64,000 nucleotides of DNA from Gammaproteobacteria bacterium (GCA_009842505.1 VYFG01000018.1:1-64000); one strand, 5' to 3'. Shown: positions 27,257 through 36,498, numbered from the stretch's first letter. Notes: generated from the sequence alone by a model not told the origin. Numbers and translations are program-made.

Positions 27257-28105
27257 ATGATGAAGAAACGAAATCTATTAATCACCATCGCCGCCATGGC
27301 GCTTGGGGCCCTGGTGGGCTCCCAGGCACTGGCGCAAAACGATCTTGCCGCATCCAGTACGCTCGAGGAAATCAAGAAGCGCAAGGTACTGAAGGTGGGT
27401 TTTTCCACGTTCGTGCCATGGGCGATGCGTAACAGCAAGGGTGAATTCATCGGCTTCGAGATCGAGGTCGCCCGCAAGCTCGCGGCAGACAACGGCTGGG
27501 AAGTCGAACATATCTCGACCGCCTGGGACGGCATCATTCCCGCGCTGATTGCCGGCAAGTTCGATGTCATCATCGGCGGCATGTCAGCCACGCCGAAGCG
27601 CTCCCAGACGGTGAATTTCACCATCCCCTATGCCTATTCCACGATCACGATGTCAGCCAACAAGGAGCTTGCCGGTGATTTCAAGACCTTCGAGGACTTC
27701 AACCGGCCCGATGTCACGCTGGCGGTGCGCCGCGGAAGCTCCAATGTGGAATGGATGAAACAGCATTTCCCCAATGCCGAGTACACCTATTTCGATTCCG
27801 ACCCGCTGGCATTCCAGGAGGTACTGAACGGCAATGCCCACGGCGTGGTCAGCGCGGAACCCAAGCCATCCCTGTACACACTCGCCAACAGCGATGTGCT
27901 GTTCAAGCCGTTCGGCGATGAGAAGTTCAACTTTTATCCCGGCGGCCTCGCGGTCCGCAAGGGGGATCCGGACTTCCTGACATTCCTCAACACATGGATT
28001 CAGCTCCATACAGCCAATGGCTGGCTCCAGGAACGGAAGCGGTACTGGTTCGAGACGGACGGATGGTTCGGTGAAGTGGATGACAATCCCTTTGTCGTCA
28101 AGTAA
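27257..28105 (+). CDS. periplasmic amino-acid-type substrate-binding protein
   Basis: A 282-residue family 3 solute-binding protein. Signal peptide MMKKRNLLITIAAMALGALV ends at QALA/QN near residue 27. The mature part opens with the typical LEEIKKRKVLKVGFSTFVPW, then SKGEFIGFEIEVARKLA and WDGIIPALIAGKFDVIIGGMSATPKRSQTVNFT. Start is supported by GGAG 6 bases before the ATG pair. It is divergent from the ATPase-permease genes with which it forms a complete importer, and is followed by a strong terminator, typical of a highly expressed binding protein. The ligand is probably an amino acid or related zwitterion. Confidence 0.93.
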   Translation: MMKKRNLLITIAAMALGALVGSQALAQNDLAASSTLEEIKKRKVLKVGFSTFVPWAMRNSKGEFIGFEIEVARKLAADNGWEVEHISTAWDGIIPALIAGKFDVIIGGMSATPKRSQTVNFTIPYAYSTITMSANKELAGDFKTFEDFNRPDVTLAVRRGSSNVEWMKQHFPNAEYTYFDSDPLAFQEVLNGNAHGVVSAEPKPSLYTLANSDVLFKPFGDEKFNFYPGGLAVRKGDPDFLTFLNTWIQLHTANGWLQERKRYWFETDGWFGEVDDNPFVVK

Positions 28106-28143
28106 AACCCGCCATGGCGTTTCGATACGCTGACCCCGTTTGG

Positions 28144-28173
28144 AAAACCCGCGCCCCGCGCGGGTTTTCTTTT
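28144..28173 (+). terminator. intrinsic terminator after the binding-protein gene
   Basis: AAAACCCGCG and CGCGGGTTTT form a 10 bp stem around a short loop, followed by CTTTTC. It separates the importer from the downstream Fe(II)/2OG enzyme. Confidence 0.85.
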
Positions 28174-28211
28174 CAGTCCCGGCACGAATACGGCCGGCGG
28201 GTAGGCCGCCC

Positions 28212-29039
28212 ATGAGTCAGCTGAACCGGTTCGTTGACCTGGACCGTTATCCGATACACAGGCTGAAGCACGACGAAGGAAGGTCGCTGGTATCGAAGTG
28301 CCGGCAGGAGATTGCAGGCAACTCCTTCTGCGCCCTGCCGGGCTTTATCCTGCCGGAGGCGCTTGCCCAACTGTCCCGGGAAGCGGTGTCGATGGAAAAC
28401 ATCGCCCGGCGCCTTGATTATCCCGTCACGCTGTACAGCTGGATGGACAATTCCGGCTTTCCCGAAGACCACCCGAGGTCCGCGCTTCTCAAGCGGCGTT
28501 GCGGGGCGATTACCGCGGATCAGTTCGCCGGGGATTCGCAGTGCCGGGCACTGTACGAATGCGACGAAATCACGGATTTCGTCAGAAGCCTGCTCGGCTA
28601 CGATACGCTGTACCGGTCCGCCGACCCCGCCATTTCCCTGCGCATGAACGTGATGGGGACGGGGGATATTTTCGACTGGCATTTCGACACCAATGACGGC
28701 GCCGTGTCACTCCTCCTGCAATGTGCGGACCGCGGCGGTGTCTTCGAGTATGCCCCGCTGATCCGCAGCGAGGCGGATGAAAACTACGCCGCCGTCTCGG
28801 CCATCGTGAATGGCCTCGCGGAGCCCCGCCGCGCCGAAATGCCGCCGGGAACGTTCATGCTGTTCATGGGAAGGCGGAGCCTGCACCGGGTGTCCGCCGT
28901 CGGCGCAACACGCAACCTCAGGCACAGCCTTCTGTTCAGCTACGACCGCCGGCCCGGCATGACCTTTCCGGAAGAGACCCGCAGGCGCCTGACGGAACCG
29001 TCCGGCGCTCCCTACCGCGGCGCGTTGACACCCGGGTAG
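28212..29039 (+). CDS. HalD/BesD-like Fe(II)/2-oxoglutarate enzyme
   Basis: A 275-residue jelly-roll oxygenase. By memory it matches the HalD/BesD family of free-amino-acid halogenases and hydroxylases in the block MNVMGTGDIFDWHFD, GGVFEYAPLIRSEADENY and RHSLLFSYDRRPG. The iron ligands are His157, Asp159 and His225, with a 2OG-binding Arg downstream. Known halogenases of this family replace the Asp with Gly or Ala to make room for chloride. Here Asp159 is present, so hydroxylation is the likelier reaction. Start chosen at MSQLNRF, just past the terminator; the longer frame would run through the hairpin. Flanked by two importers, its substrate may be an imported amino acid. Confidence 0.8.
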   Translation: MSQLNRFVDLDRYPIHRLKHDEGRSLVSKCRQEIAGNSFCALPGFILPEALAQLSREAVSMENIARRLDYPVTLYSWMDNSGFPEDHPRSALLKRRCGAITADQFAGDSQCRALYECDEITDFVRSLLGYDTLYRSADPAISLRMNVMGTGDIFDWHFDTNDGAVSLLLQCADRGGVFEYAPLIRSEADENYAAVSAIVNGLAEPRRAEMPPGTFMLFMGRRSLHRVSAVGATRNLRHSLLFSYDRRPGMTFPEETRRRLTEPSGAPYRGALTPG

Positions 29040-29045
29040 TCGCCG

Positions 29046-29513
29046 CTACTTGACGAGATCAAAGGATTCCAGGACAACCGTCAGATCGTCCCGCCATTCC
29101 CTTCCCCACACGCTGAGCTGGAGCTTGAAGTAATCCTCGTGAATACGTGACCAGTATTCCAGGCTGCCGTCGCCCTCCCCTTCCCGGGCGGCGAACGCGG
29201 CGTCCACCTCACGGAACGGACGCTCCTGGACCTTGACTATCTTCAGCACGCAGGCAGGGGTCATGTCTTCCCACAAGATGACCCAGTAATCCCCCTCCTT
29301 CCGCCTGGTGACGTGATTGATTTCGAAGTCCATGGCCAGATGCGCGGTGGCGCGCTTGGTCTCATCGATGGCAAGCTGGGTCACGTGGTCGCCATAGTCG
29401 GCGAATCGCGGATCACCGAACGTGCTGCAATGGTATTCCTCGGCCTCAATGCCGAACTTTCGTCTGGCTTCAGCCCAGTAGGCTTCCACTTCGGGGGTTT
29501 TCTCTCCAATCAT
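29046..29513 (-). CDS. ASCH domain-containing protein
   Basis: A 155-residue protein of the YhfF-like ASCH group (PUA-related fold). The N-terminus VEAYWAEARRKFG, central THLAMDFEIN-type region, and the pattern PACVLKIVKVQERPF..VDAAFAAREGEGDGSLEYW are typical. ASCH proteins bind RNA or nucleosides, and one member hydrolyses N4-acetylcytidine. It is the last gene of the ten-gene operon, 18 bp after the amidase, with a GGAG site 8 bases before ATG. Role in the operon unknown. Confidence 0.8.
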   Translation of the reverse strand: MIGEKTPEVEAYWAEARRKFGIEAEEYHCSTFGDPRFADYGDHVTQLAIDETKRATAHLAMDFEINHVTRRKEGDYWVILWEDMTPACVLKIVKVQERPFREVDAAFAAREGEGDGSLEYWSRIHEDYFKLQLSVWGREWRDDLTVVLESFDLVK

Positions 29514-29531
29514 GGTTATTTCTCCGGATTC

Positions 29532-30818
29532 TCAGTTCAGGTTCAGTGCGGCTTGAATCCACTGTGCATCCCGCAGCAGTGCATTGTCTTCGTCGAGTCT
29601 GCCGATCAGTTGTATGCCGAGCGGCAGACCGGCCGGCCCCCTGCCCGCCGGCAGGGTGACCGAGGGCACCTTGAGCAATGTCCACATGCGGCTGAAAATC
29701 GGGTTCCCCGTGGATCCAAGGCCCAGGGGGGCTTCGCCGGTTGCGCTCGGTGCCAGCAGGACATCGTGGCGGTCAAACAGCGTTGCCAGTTGATTCATCG
29801 CCTCGGCTGCCTGGCCCTTCAGGCCCCTGTAGGCGTGATGGGTCACCGCCCGGCCCGTCTCCATCAGCTCCCGAAACTGCGGACTCAGGAGGTCGGCGTG
29901 GGCGAGATATTCGTAGGCCCGGGCGCGGGCGGCCTCGAACGCCATGATGCCGTTGTGACAGTCCGCAAGATCGCCGAACCCTGGCGGCAGTTCCACCTCT
30001 TCTGTGGGCGTCAGGTCGGCCAGTGAATCGGCGGCCTTGGTCAGCAGGTTCCGTGTGGCATCGTCAGCCTGTTCCCAATGGGGTGTTTTCACGAAAGCGA
30101 CCCGGGGGCCATCGCCGTCCCCGCGCGGCTCGAGATCGGCCCGGTCCCCGCACAGGACGGACCGCATCAACGGGATATCCTCGATCTCCCTGCAGAAAAA
30201 CCCCAGGGTATCCAGCGACGGCGCCAAGCCGCAGATGCCCTGCAGGTCAAAACTGCCCCAGGAGGCTTTGTAGCCGATCACCCCGCAGTACGCCGCGGGG
30301 CGGGTCACCGAAGCGGCGGTCTGGGTGCCGAAGGCGAACGGCAGCATGCCATCCGCCACGGCCGCGGCGGAACCCATGGAAGAGCCGCCGGGCGTGTGTT
30401 CGGGATTGTGGGGGTTAACCGTGCGCCCGGGAGAGAAATAGGCGAACTCCGTGGTGACGGTCTTGCCGAAGAGATTGCCGCCCGCGGCGCGGCACAGGGC
30501 CACACAACTGGCGTCCCCGTGGGGCATGCGCCCCCGGTAGATCGGCGAGCCCCAGGCGGCGGTGTGTCCCCGCATGTCGATCACGTCCTTGACGCCGATC
30601 GGAGCACCCCGGAGCGGTCCGGCGTCCGGCATGCCGTCCAGCCGCCGTGCGGACTCCAGCACTTCCTCTTCGTCGAAGCTCTCGAAGGCGCCCACCGTGG
30701 ATTCCCGGGCCCGGATCCGCGAGACAAACACTTCGGCAACTTCGGCACAGGAAGCCCGCCCATCCCGGATATGCCGCACGATGCGGTTGAGGCCGAGCTG
30801 ATTGAGTTCACCGGTCAT
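29532..30818 (-). CDS. amidase (amidase signature family)
   Basis: A 428-residue amide hydrolase. Triad: Lys77 (PIGVKD), cis-Ser146 (GGSSMGSAAAV), nucleophile Ser170 (GTQTAASVTRPAA). The GTQT variant of the second motif differs from the GSDAGGS form of the other amidase at 23163, so the two are from different subgroups and not a local duplication. Placed 28 bp after the DUF1116 gene in the Rieske/importer operon. It probably releases ammonia or an amine from a pathway intermediate. Confidence 0.9.
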   Translation of the reverse strand: MTGELNQLGLNRIVRHIRDGRASCAEVAEVFVSRIRARESTVGAFESFDEEEVLESARRLDGMPDAGPLRGAPIGVKDVIDMRGHTAAWGSPIYRGRMPHGDASCVALCRAAGGNLFGKTVTTEFAYFSPGRTVNPHNPEHTPGGSSMGSAAAVADGMLPFAFGTQTAASVTRPAAYCGVIGYKASWGSFDLQGICGLAPSLDTLGFFCREIEDIPLMRSVLCGDRADLEPRGDGDGPRVAFVKTPHWEQADDATRNLLTKAADSLADLTPTEEVELPPGFGDLADCHNGIMAFEAARARAYEYLAHADLLSPQFRELMETGRAVTHHAYRGLKGQAAEAMNQLATLFDRHDVLLAPSATGEAPLGLGSTGNPIFSRMWTLLKVPSVTLPAGRGPAGLPLGIQLIGRLDEDNALLRDAQWIQAALNLN

Positions 30819-30846
30819 GGCACTACCTTACCTGGCAACGGAATCC

Positions 30847-32046
30847 TCAGGCAGGCAACGCATCCACTGCCTGTTCGAACAATGTCATGGGCTGCCTGAA
30901 TATACCGCCTCCCAGCCGCCCGAGTTCACCCTGGATATCGAGAATGCCCAGGCTGACCACCGGGCACTGGCCGGATTCGACGACGTCGCGGGCGCACAGC
31001 CCCACCCGCAGTCCGAGTTCGCCGAATCCGGGGTGTACGGCGCCAAGCAGGATGGCGGGGAGTGCCAGGCCGTTCTGCGGCAGGTAGGCGCCGAGGCCGG
31101 CCTTCTGGGCGGGTGCATAGTTCATGGCCATGGCGCCGAGCCCCAGCGCGTCCACTACCGCGCTGTCACCGATGGCGCCCAGTTTGCGGCTTGCCGGAAC
31201 ATCGACATCCAGCTTTCCCTCGGGCGGCGCGGCAGGTGCGGTAAACCAGCGCCCGGCAAGACCGGACACCTGGATGCCCGTCTCAAGGCCATTGGCGCCG
31301 GCAGCGGTCACCAGGCTGCTGCCCGCCACGCCATCAGCGCATCGGAACATGCACTTCACCGCGGCCATCCACAGGTTGAGAAAAAAGCTGGGACCCTGCT
31401 GAAGGAACTCGCGCGCCTTCTGGTCCAAGCGGTCGCCGCCCATGCCCGTGGTCATCCATTCGGTCAGCAGCCGGGTAGCCTCGATGGTGCGCCCGTGGCA
31501 GTCGTCTCCCAGCTCAAGGGATTGCCGGGCGATATCGACCAGGTTCAGGGGCGTGCCGACAGTGCCGGCCAGTTGTTCCGCGAACGGCCCGTTCAGCCAG
31601 CGCAGGTGCGCCAGGACCGCGTCATTGCAAAGTCCGAGGCGCATGGCCGGACCGTTCCCGCCATTGATGGGCGCCCATGCCCGGACATCGGGCCGGCTGG
31701 CGTCCCGGACGGCATGCAGGGGCATGTCCGCGGAAACCACCGAGGCCAGCGGCGTCGCCACGCCATGGTCCTGGGCGGGGGCAAGCCGGATTTCCCCCTT
31801 GAGTATCCGCTCGCGGGCCTCCTCGAAATCCGCCGCCAGTCCCTGGAAGACCGCGGCCACCCGGGCGGAATTCATGATCGGCGCGGTGATGTCCCCCGGT
31901 GAAGCGAACGCGGGCCCGGCATGGAGCAGCGTCGAGCCTTCGCAGCCCGCAGCTTCGCCGGCGGTGGTCATGCCGAACCATTCGGGCGAGGCGGAGGTCA
32001 GGCGTGCAATCGCGGCACTGTCCGCTTCATTGAGCATCCCGGTCAT
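30847..32046 (-). CDS. DUF1116 family protein (AllG/YlbE-like)
   Basis: A 399-residue protein. The run of segments WAPINGGNGPAMRLGLCNDAVL, ANGLETGIQVSG and GLGAMAMNYAP identifies DUF1116 by memory. In enterobacteria the DUF1116 protein AllG works with FdrA (AllF) and AllH as oxamate carbamoyltransferase in anaerobic allantoin use. Neither partner is seen here. The ATG at 32046 overlaps the upstream stop by 4 bp and is preferred to a GTG 21 bases earlier. A carbamoyl-transfer or related C-N reaction on a product of this operon is plausible but unproven. Confidence 0.75.
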   Translation of the reverse strand: MTGMLNEADSAAIARLTSASPEWFGMTTAGEAAGCEGSTLLHAGPAFASPGDITAPIMNSARVAAVFQGLAADFEEARERILKGEIRLAPAQDHGVATPLASVVSADMPLHAVRDASRPDVRAWAPINGGNGPAMRLGLCNDAVLAHLRWLNGPFAEQLAGTVGTPLNLVDIARQSLELGDDCHGRTIEATRLLTEWMTTGMGGDRLDQKAREFLQQGPSFFLNLWMAAVKCMFRCADGVAGSSLVTAAGANGLETGIQVSGLAGRWFTAPAAPPEGKLDVDVPASRKLGAIGDSAVVDALGLGAMAMNYAPAQKAGLGAYLPQNGLALPAILLGAVHPGFGELGLRVGLCARDVVESGQCPVVSLGILDIQGELGRLGGGIFRQPMTLFEQAVDALPA

Positions 32047-32666
32047 GCCGTCGCGGGGTCGATCCACGACTCCGAGAAATACAGGAAGGCACTGGTGGTT
32101 TCGATACCCGCCTGCACCCGCGGCCCCGGCTTTCCGGGCAGTATGCGCCCGTTAAGGCGGATCTCCGGCCGGCGGCATTCCACCAGCACGTTGTAGGCTT
32201 CGTGCTCCTTGCCGCCGGTCAGTTCCGCCGGCAATTCCAGTGCCACCGGCGCCCCCAGGTCATCCCACGTCAAGGTAATCTCCAGGCCATCCGCCCGGAC
32301 CTGCTCCCGGTAGCAGGAATTGGAATCCCCTTCGGGCCAGGCCTCGGTAATGGCCACGTGGGTCAGCGCGGAAAACGCTGGCGCGTCGGCGAACGCCGCC
32401 AGTTTGGCAATGAAGTTCAGCCGCAGGAACTCGGCCAGTTCCCGGTTGTCCGACAACAGCACATTCGCCGCATCCGGCAGACTGGCCGCGCTGCCGGGAT
32501 CTTCATACAGCATCAGGACCGTGCCTCTTCCCGCCGGCGACCAGGCGATGCGGAAGAACAGGGCCACCGCGGACAGCGGGCCGTCGGGATCCTCCTTCAG
32601 CAGGATACCGGGGTTCTCGCCGGTCCAGACGACGCGGCCGGGATGTATGGGTGATTCAAGGGGCAT
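32043..32666 (-). CDS. protein of unknown family, twin 2
   Basis: A 207-residue soluble protein, no signal peptide or membrane helix, 15 bp after its paralogue. Shared with the neighbour: NPGI-LK-DP near residues 18-27, SP-GRG, SAA--PDA-N, DN--L, YRE---ADG, and a C-terminal ST-FL--SE-W. It contains few cysteines and no recognisable catalytic or cofactor motif. It is translationally coupled to the DUF1116 gene. I cannot assign a family or function; a heterodimer with twin 1 is a reasonable guess. Confidence 0.75.
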   Translation of the reverse strand: MPLESPIHPGRVVWTGENPGILLKEDPDGPLSAVALFFRIAWSPAGRGTVLMLYEDPGSAASLPDAANVLLSDNRELAEFLRLNFIAKLAAFADAPAFSALTHVAITEAWPEGDSNSCYREQVRADGLEITLTWDDLGAPVALELPAELTGGKEHEAYNVLVECRRPEIRLNGRILPGKPGPRVQAGIETTSAFLYFSESWIDPATA

Positions 32667-32681
32667 GGCAATAACCTGCGG

Positions 32682-33302
32682 TCAGGAGCGTGGCCTGACC
32701 CAGGTTTCGGAGACCGCGAGAAACGCCGTGCTCATGGTCTGTCCGAAAAACAGGCGGTCAGTGACCCTGCCATCAAAGGATACGCCGTTGACGGAGATGG
32801 ATGCGTCCCCGGCCTCGAAGAATACGCTGTACATGTCATGTGCCCCGGTGGCGCAGTCCTTCGGCGTCACCTCCACGGCAAACGGCTCGCCCAGCCGGCG
32901 CCATTCCAGGCAGCATTCGACCCCGTCGGCGGACATCAGCTCGCGGTATACCGACTTCATGTCGCCTTCACAGCGCCTGCTCTTCATGGGCAACCTACTC
33001 ATGCCGTCGATGCCCGCCCTTCCCCTGAACGTGGGGAAGTACCGGATGAAATCATCCAGCAGGTAGTCCGTCAACGCGTCATTGTCCGTGATGCACAGGT
33101 TATTGGCATCCGGAAACCCGGCGGCGCTGTCCGGCTGTTCCAGCAGCAGCATGATATGGCCGCGGCCATGGGGCGAGAGCGTCACCCGGAAATACACCGC
33201 CAGCGACGACCAGTCCCCTTCGGGGTCCTGTTTGAGATAGATGCCCGGATTGTCGCCGCACCATTCCACGGTGCCGGGATTGACTGGAATTCTGTCTGTC
33301 AT
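32682..33302 (-). CDS. protein of unknown family, twin 1
   Basis: A 206-residue soluble protein paralogous along its whole length to the following gene. Conserved pairs include GTVEWCGDNPGIYLKQDPEG here versus RVVWTGENPGILLKEDPDG there, and STAFLAVSETW versus SAFLYFSESW. ATG at 33302 gives the same length as the twin, which decides the start over a 13-codon extension. It lies 49 bp after the importer ATPase. No domain recognised. Confidence 0.75.
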   Translation of the reverse strand: MTDRIPVNPGTVEWCGDNPGIYLKQDPEGDWSSLAVYFRVTLSPHGRGHIMLLLEQPDSAAGFPDANNLCITDNDALTDYLLDDFIRYFPTFRGRAGIDGMSRLPMKSRRCEGDMKSVYRELMSADGVECCLEWRRLGEPFAVEVTPKDCATGAHDMYSVFFEAGDASISVNGVSFDGRVTDRLFFGQTMSTAFLAVSETWVRPRS

Positions 33303-33351
33303 GAAGATGCGGTTGGTGTTCGGTCGTTTGTGAAACGGCAATCGTAACGGA

Positions 33352-34437
33352 TTACTCCGTCAGCAGCGTGGATTCGCTCACCCGCCAGGCAAGCGTCACC
33401 TGCTCCCCGGGCTGGACATCGAGATTCCTCGGGTGGTCTTCCAGGGTCATGGTGCTGCCGTCCTCCATGGAAACCAAGATACTGACCAGGTTGCCAGCGA
33501 ACCGCCGTGTCGACACGGTTCCGCTGACGCGGTTCACGGTGCCGTCGGAAGCATCGGAATCACCGGAAGCGCCGGATATCAGGCGGATCGACTCCGGCCG
33601 GATTGCGATCATGACCGCCGAGCCCGCAGCCGCCTCACCCTGCGAGGCACAGCGGAATTCACCGATGTCCGTGCCGATGGTGACGACGCCGTCGCCGCGG
33701 CCGAGGAGCCGCCCGGGCAACGTGTTGACCTGGCCGACGAAGTTCGCCACATAACTGGTCTTTGGATGGTTGTAGATCTCCTCGGCGCTGCCCATCTGTT
33801 CGATCTCCCCCAGATTCATCACCACGATGGTGTCGGACATGTTCATCGCCTCGGTCTGGTCGTGGGTGACGTAGACGGTGGTTATACCGAGTTCCTGCTG
33901 GATCCGGCGAAGCTCCACCTGCATCGCTTCGCGCAACTTGAGGTCAAGCGCTCCCAGGGGTTCATCCATCAGCATCACCCTGGGCGGATAGGCCACTGCA
34001 CGGGCCACGGCGATCCGCTGCTGCTGCCCGCCGCTGACCTCGGAAGGGTACCGGTCGTGCACTTCCGGCAACTGGATCAGGTCCAGCAACTCGTCCACCC
34101 GCTGGCGGATCTTGTCCTTGGGGTATCCCCTTTCCTGCAGGCCAAAGCCGATGTTGTCGCTGATGGTGAGGTGGGGAAAAAGGGCGTAGTCCTGGAACAC
34201 CATGCCGATTTCGCGGTGCTGGGGCGCCACCCTGGTGACGTCCTCGTCGCCGAGCAGGATCGTGCCCGAGGTCGGTGTCAGGAACCCCGCGATCAGCCGC
34301 AGGGTAGTGGTTTTGCCACAACCCGAGGGACCAAGGAGGGTGAGGAATTCACCCTCCTTGACCTCGAGATCCAGCGACTTGAGGGCAGTGAAGTCCCCGA
34401 ATTTCTTGACAACCCGGGTAAGTAGAACGCGGGACAT
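33352..34437 (-). CDS. spermidine/putrescine-type ABC transporter ATP-binding protein
   Basis: A 361-residue PotA/CysA-group ATPase: Walker A GPSGCGKTT near 37-45, Q-loop VFQDYALFPHL, signature VSGGQQQRIAVARA, Walker B VMLMDEPLGALDLKLR, and a C-terminal TOBE domain (about 245-355) containing RPESIRLI. It energises the importer formed by the two permeases and binding protein upstream in the same operon. Confidence 0.95.
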   Translation of the reverse strand: MSRVLLTRVVKKFGDFTALKSLDLEVKEGEFLTLLGPSGCGKTTTLRLIAGFLTPTSGTILLGDEDVTRVAPQHREIGMVFQDYALFPHLTISDNIGFGLQERGYPKDKIRQRVDELLDLIQLPEVHDRYPSEVSGGQQQRIAVARAVAYPPRVMLMDEPLGALDLKLREAMQVELRRIQQELGITTVYVTHDQTEAMNMSDTIVVMNLGEIEQMGSAEEIYNHPKTSYVANFVGQVNTLPGRLLGRGDGVVTIGTDIGEFRCASQGEAAAGSAVMIAIRPESIRLISGASGDSDASDGTVNRVSGTVSTRRFAGNLVSILVSMEDGSTMTLEDHPRNLDVQPGEQVTLAWRVSESTLLTE

Positions 34438-34469
34438 GATGATTCGGATTCTTTAGTGCCCAGCCGGTC

Positions 34470-35543
34470 CTATTGCGCCACGGAACGGTTCCACTGATCC
34501 GTCCAGTCCGCAATATCGGCCTTGGAGTAGTCGATCCGAAGCTGCTGCGAAATTTCCTCGGAAGAGGTCTGCAGCATTTCATCCAGTACCGGATCCTCGC
34601 TCAGCCTGCCGATGGCTTCCTTGTTTACCGGCACTACACCGCTCTTGGTGGCGAATTCGAACTGGAACCCGGCGTCCAGGTATTCATTGATGAACCAGTT
34701 GGCCGCGGCGGCGTTTTCGCTGCTTTTCATGATGCCCAGCCAGCCATGCTTGTGAACGCCAGTATGCTGGTCGTTGATGTACGGATGCACCGTGGTGACG
34801 TTGGAGCCGGCATTCTTGGCGCGCACGCACCAACCGGCATGGACGACCGCGGCATACACATCGCCACTTTGAAACTGCGTGACCACCTCGCCTCCCCGGG
34901 ACCAGAACTTCAGGGCATTCATGCTCTTCACCAGGTCAAGGCCGGGCTGGATGTTGGCTTCATCGCCGCCTCCGGCATGGGCGAACGCACCGAAATTCGC
35001 CAGCCCGCCGCCGGAAGTGATGTCGGGAATCGACAGCCTGCCTTCCAGCTTGGGATTGGCCAGATCGCTGTAGGTCTTCGGCGGTTCGATGCCGAGCTCG
35101 GCAAACTTGTCCTTGTTGTAGCAGATGGTCTCCTGGGTAAACCAGGATCCGATCGTGTCATCGCTCACCTGCCAGTCTTCCAGATGGGCCTTGTTGGGAA
35201 TCGCATCCAGGCTGAGGGGCTGAAGGAACTCGGCGCTGCGGAAATCCTGAATCTGCGCGTCCAGTATTTCCATGATGTCGAAGGGCGCCTTGCCCCTACC
35301 CGCGATCAGCTTGGCCAGATTCGCCTGGGGGCTGCCGGTGACGAATTCGATCGTGCCGCCCTCTGCCTCGAATTTGGGCACGATGACGTTGACTATGTTT
35401 TCCTTCCAGGAGCCTCCCCAGGTGCCCACCTTCAGCGTGACACCATCGAACTCGCCGGCCAGCGATGCGCCGGTGGCCAGAACTGAGCCGACACCCAGAG
35501 CCATGGCGACACTGGTTGCTATGAATGATTTACGGTACTTCAT
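34470..35543 (-). CDS. PotD-type periplasmic substrate-binding protein
   Basis: A 357-residue family 1 binding protein. Signal peptide MKYRKSFIATSVAMALGVGS with cleavage near SLAGEFDG (about residue 29). The mature part begins LKVGTWGGSWKENI and includes DIMEILDAQ and GSPQANLAKLIAG. ATG is preceded by GGAGG 5 bases upstream, overruling a 21-codon longer frame. Such proteins bind polyamines, opines, or quaternary ammonium and other basic compounds. The neighbouring Rieske oxygenase suggests a nitrogenous ring or methylated amine. Confidence 0.92.
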   Translation of the reverse strand: MKYRKSFIATSVAMALGVGSVLATGASLAGEFDGVTLKVGTWGGSWKENIVNVIVPKFEAEGGTIEFVTGSPQANLAKLIAGRGKAPFDIMEILDAQIQDFRSAEFLQPLSLDAIPNKAHLEDWQVSDDTIGSWFTQETICYNKDKFAELGIEPPKTYSDLANPKLEGRLSIPDITSGGGLANFGAFAHAGGGDEANIQPGLDLVKSMNALKFWSRGGEVVTQFQSGDVYAAVVHAGWCVRAKNAGSNVTTVHPYINDQHTGVHKHGWLGIMKSSENAAAANWFINEYLDAGFQFEFATKSGVVPVNKEAIGRLSEDPVLDEMLQTSSEEISQQLRIDYSKADIADWTDQWNRSVAQ

Positions 35544-35607
35544 TGGATCCTCCACATATAGTGTATGAGATATTGGTGTGAGTCCATTGGATGGGTCGGC
35601 CGGCACA

Positions 35608-36498
35608 TCATCGGCTTCCCGAACGCAGCAGGGCTTCCAGCCCCACCAGTTTCTGCATGCCCAGTAATACGATCAGGCAGAAGAAAATGACAAGAGAGGC
35701 GGACGCGAGGATGCTGGGATCAAAATCATTCTCGAGTCCGTAGAACAGTTCAACCGGGTAAGTGGTGAATCCCGGCGCAGTCAGAAAAATGGATATCGGC
35801 ACGTCGCCGAACGACACCATGAAGGAGTACAGCGCGCCGGCATAGACCCCGGGCATGATCACCGGCAGCGTCACCCGGCGGAATGTCCGCCAGCGCGAGG
35901 CCCCCAGGCTGAGCGCGGCTTCCTCGAGCCGGTTGTCGAAGCGTTGCAGGATGGCGGTCACGGTGCCGATGACATAGGGTGTGGCGACGAAAAAGTGCCC
36001 GAGATACAGGCCAAGGAACGTTCCCTGTGCATAGAGGCCGGTGGCGTCACCCACCAGGAAATAGAGCTGGAGAAAAGCGATGCCCGTGACGATGGCCGGT
36101 ATCTGCAGCGGGGCGCGGAACAACGCCGAGATCAGTGTTTTCAACGGCAGGTTGCTGCGAACGATGCCGAGGGCTGCGGGAATGCCCACGAGACAGGCGC
36201 CCAGGGTGGCGGCCCCTCCCAGCAGGAAGCTCAGCCCGAGAGCGTGGAACTGCGCCGCCGGAATCTTGAAATACCACTGAAAGGACGGGTCTTCTGGCGG
36301 GAATTTAATGGCGGTGTAGTACTCGCCGCCGTGCAGCGAAGCGCCGATCACCACGATCATCGGAGACAGCAGGAAGATGTAGGACAGGCTGCAATACAGC
36401 CAGTGAAACCACCTTCCCCAGGGCAGTCCCCGCTTCGGCAGTGGGCCGGAACGGGCACGGGGCTGGATCACGGCCATTTCCGAGCGCATTTCCATCAT
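35608..36498 (-). CDS. PotC-type ABC transporter permease
   Basis: A 296-residue permease with about six helices, the EAA loop EEAALSLGASRWRTFRRVTLPVIMPG and a C-terminal basic stub. The ATG overlaps the preceding permease stop (ATGA), which sets the start; the much longer in-frame extension is a shadow of that permease. Forms the channel with the adjacent gene. Confidence 0.93.
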   Translation of the reverse strand: MMEMRSEMAVIQPRARSGPLPKRGLPWGRWFHWLYCSLSYIFLLSPMIVVIGASLHGGEYYTAIKFPPEDPSFQWYFKIPAAQFHALGLSFLLGGAATLGACLVGIPAALGIVRSNLPLKTLISALFRAPLQIPAIVTGIAFLQLYFLVGDATGLYAQGTFLGLYLGHFFVATPYVIGTVTAILQRFDNRLEEAALSLGASRWRTFRRVTLPVIMPGVYAGALYSFMVSFGDVPISIFLTAPGFTTYPVELFYGLENDFDPSILASASLVIFFCLIVLLGMQKLVGLEALLRSGSR

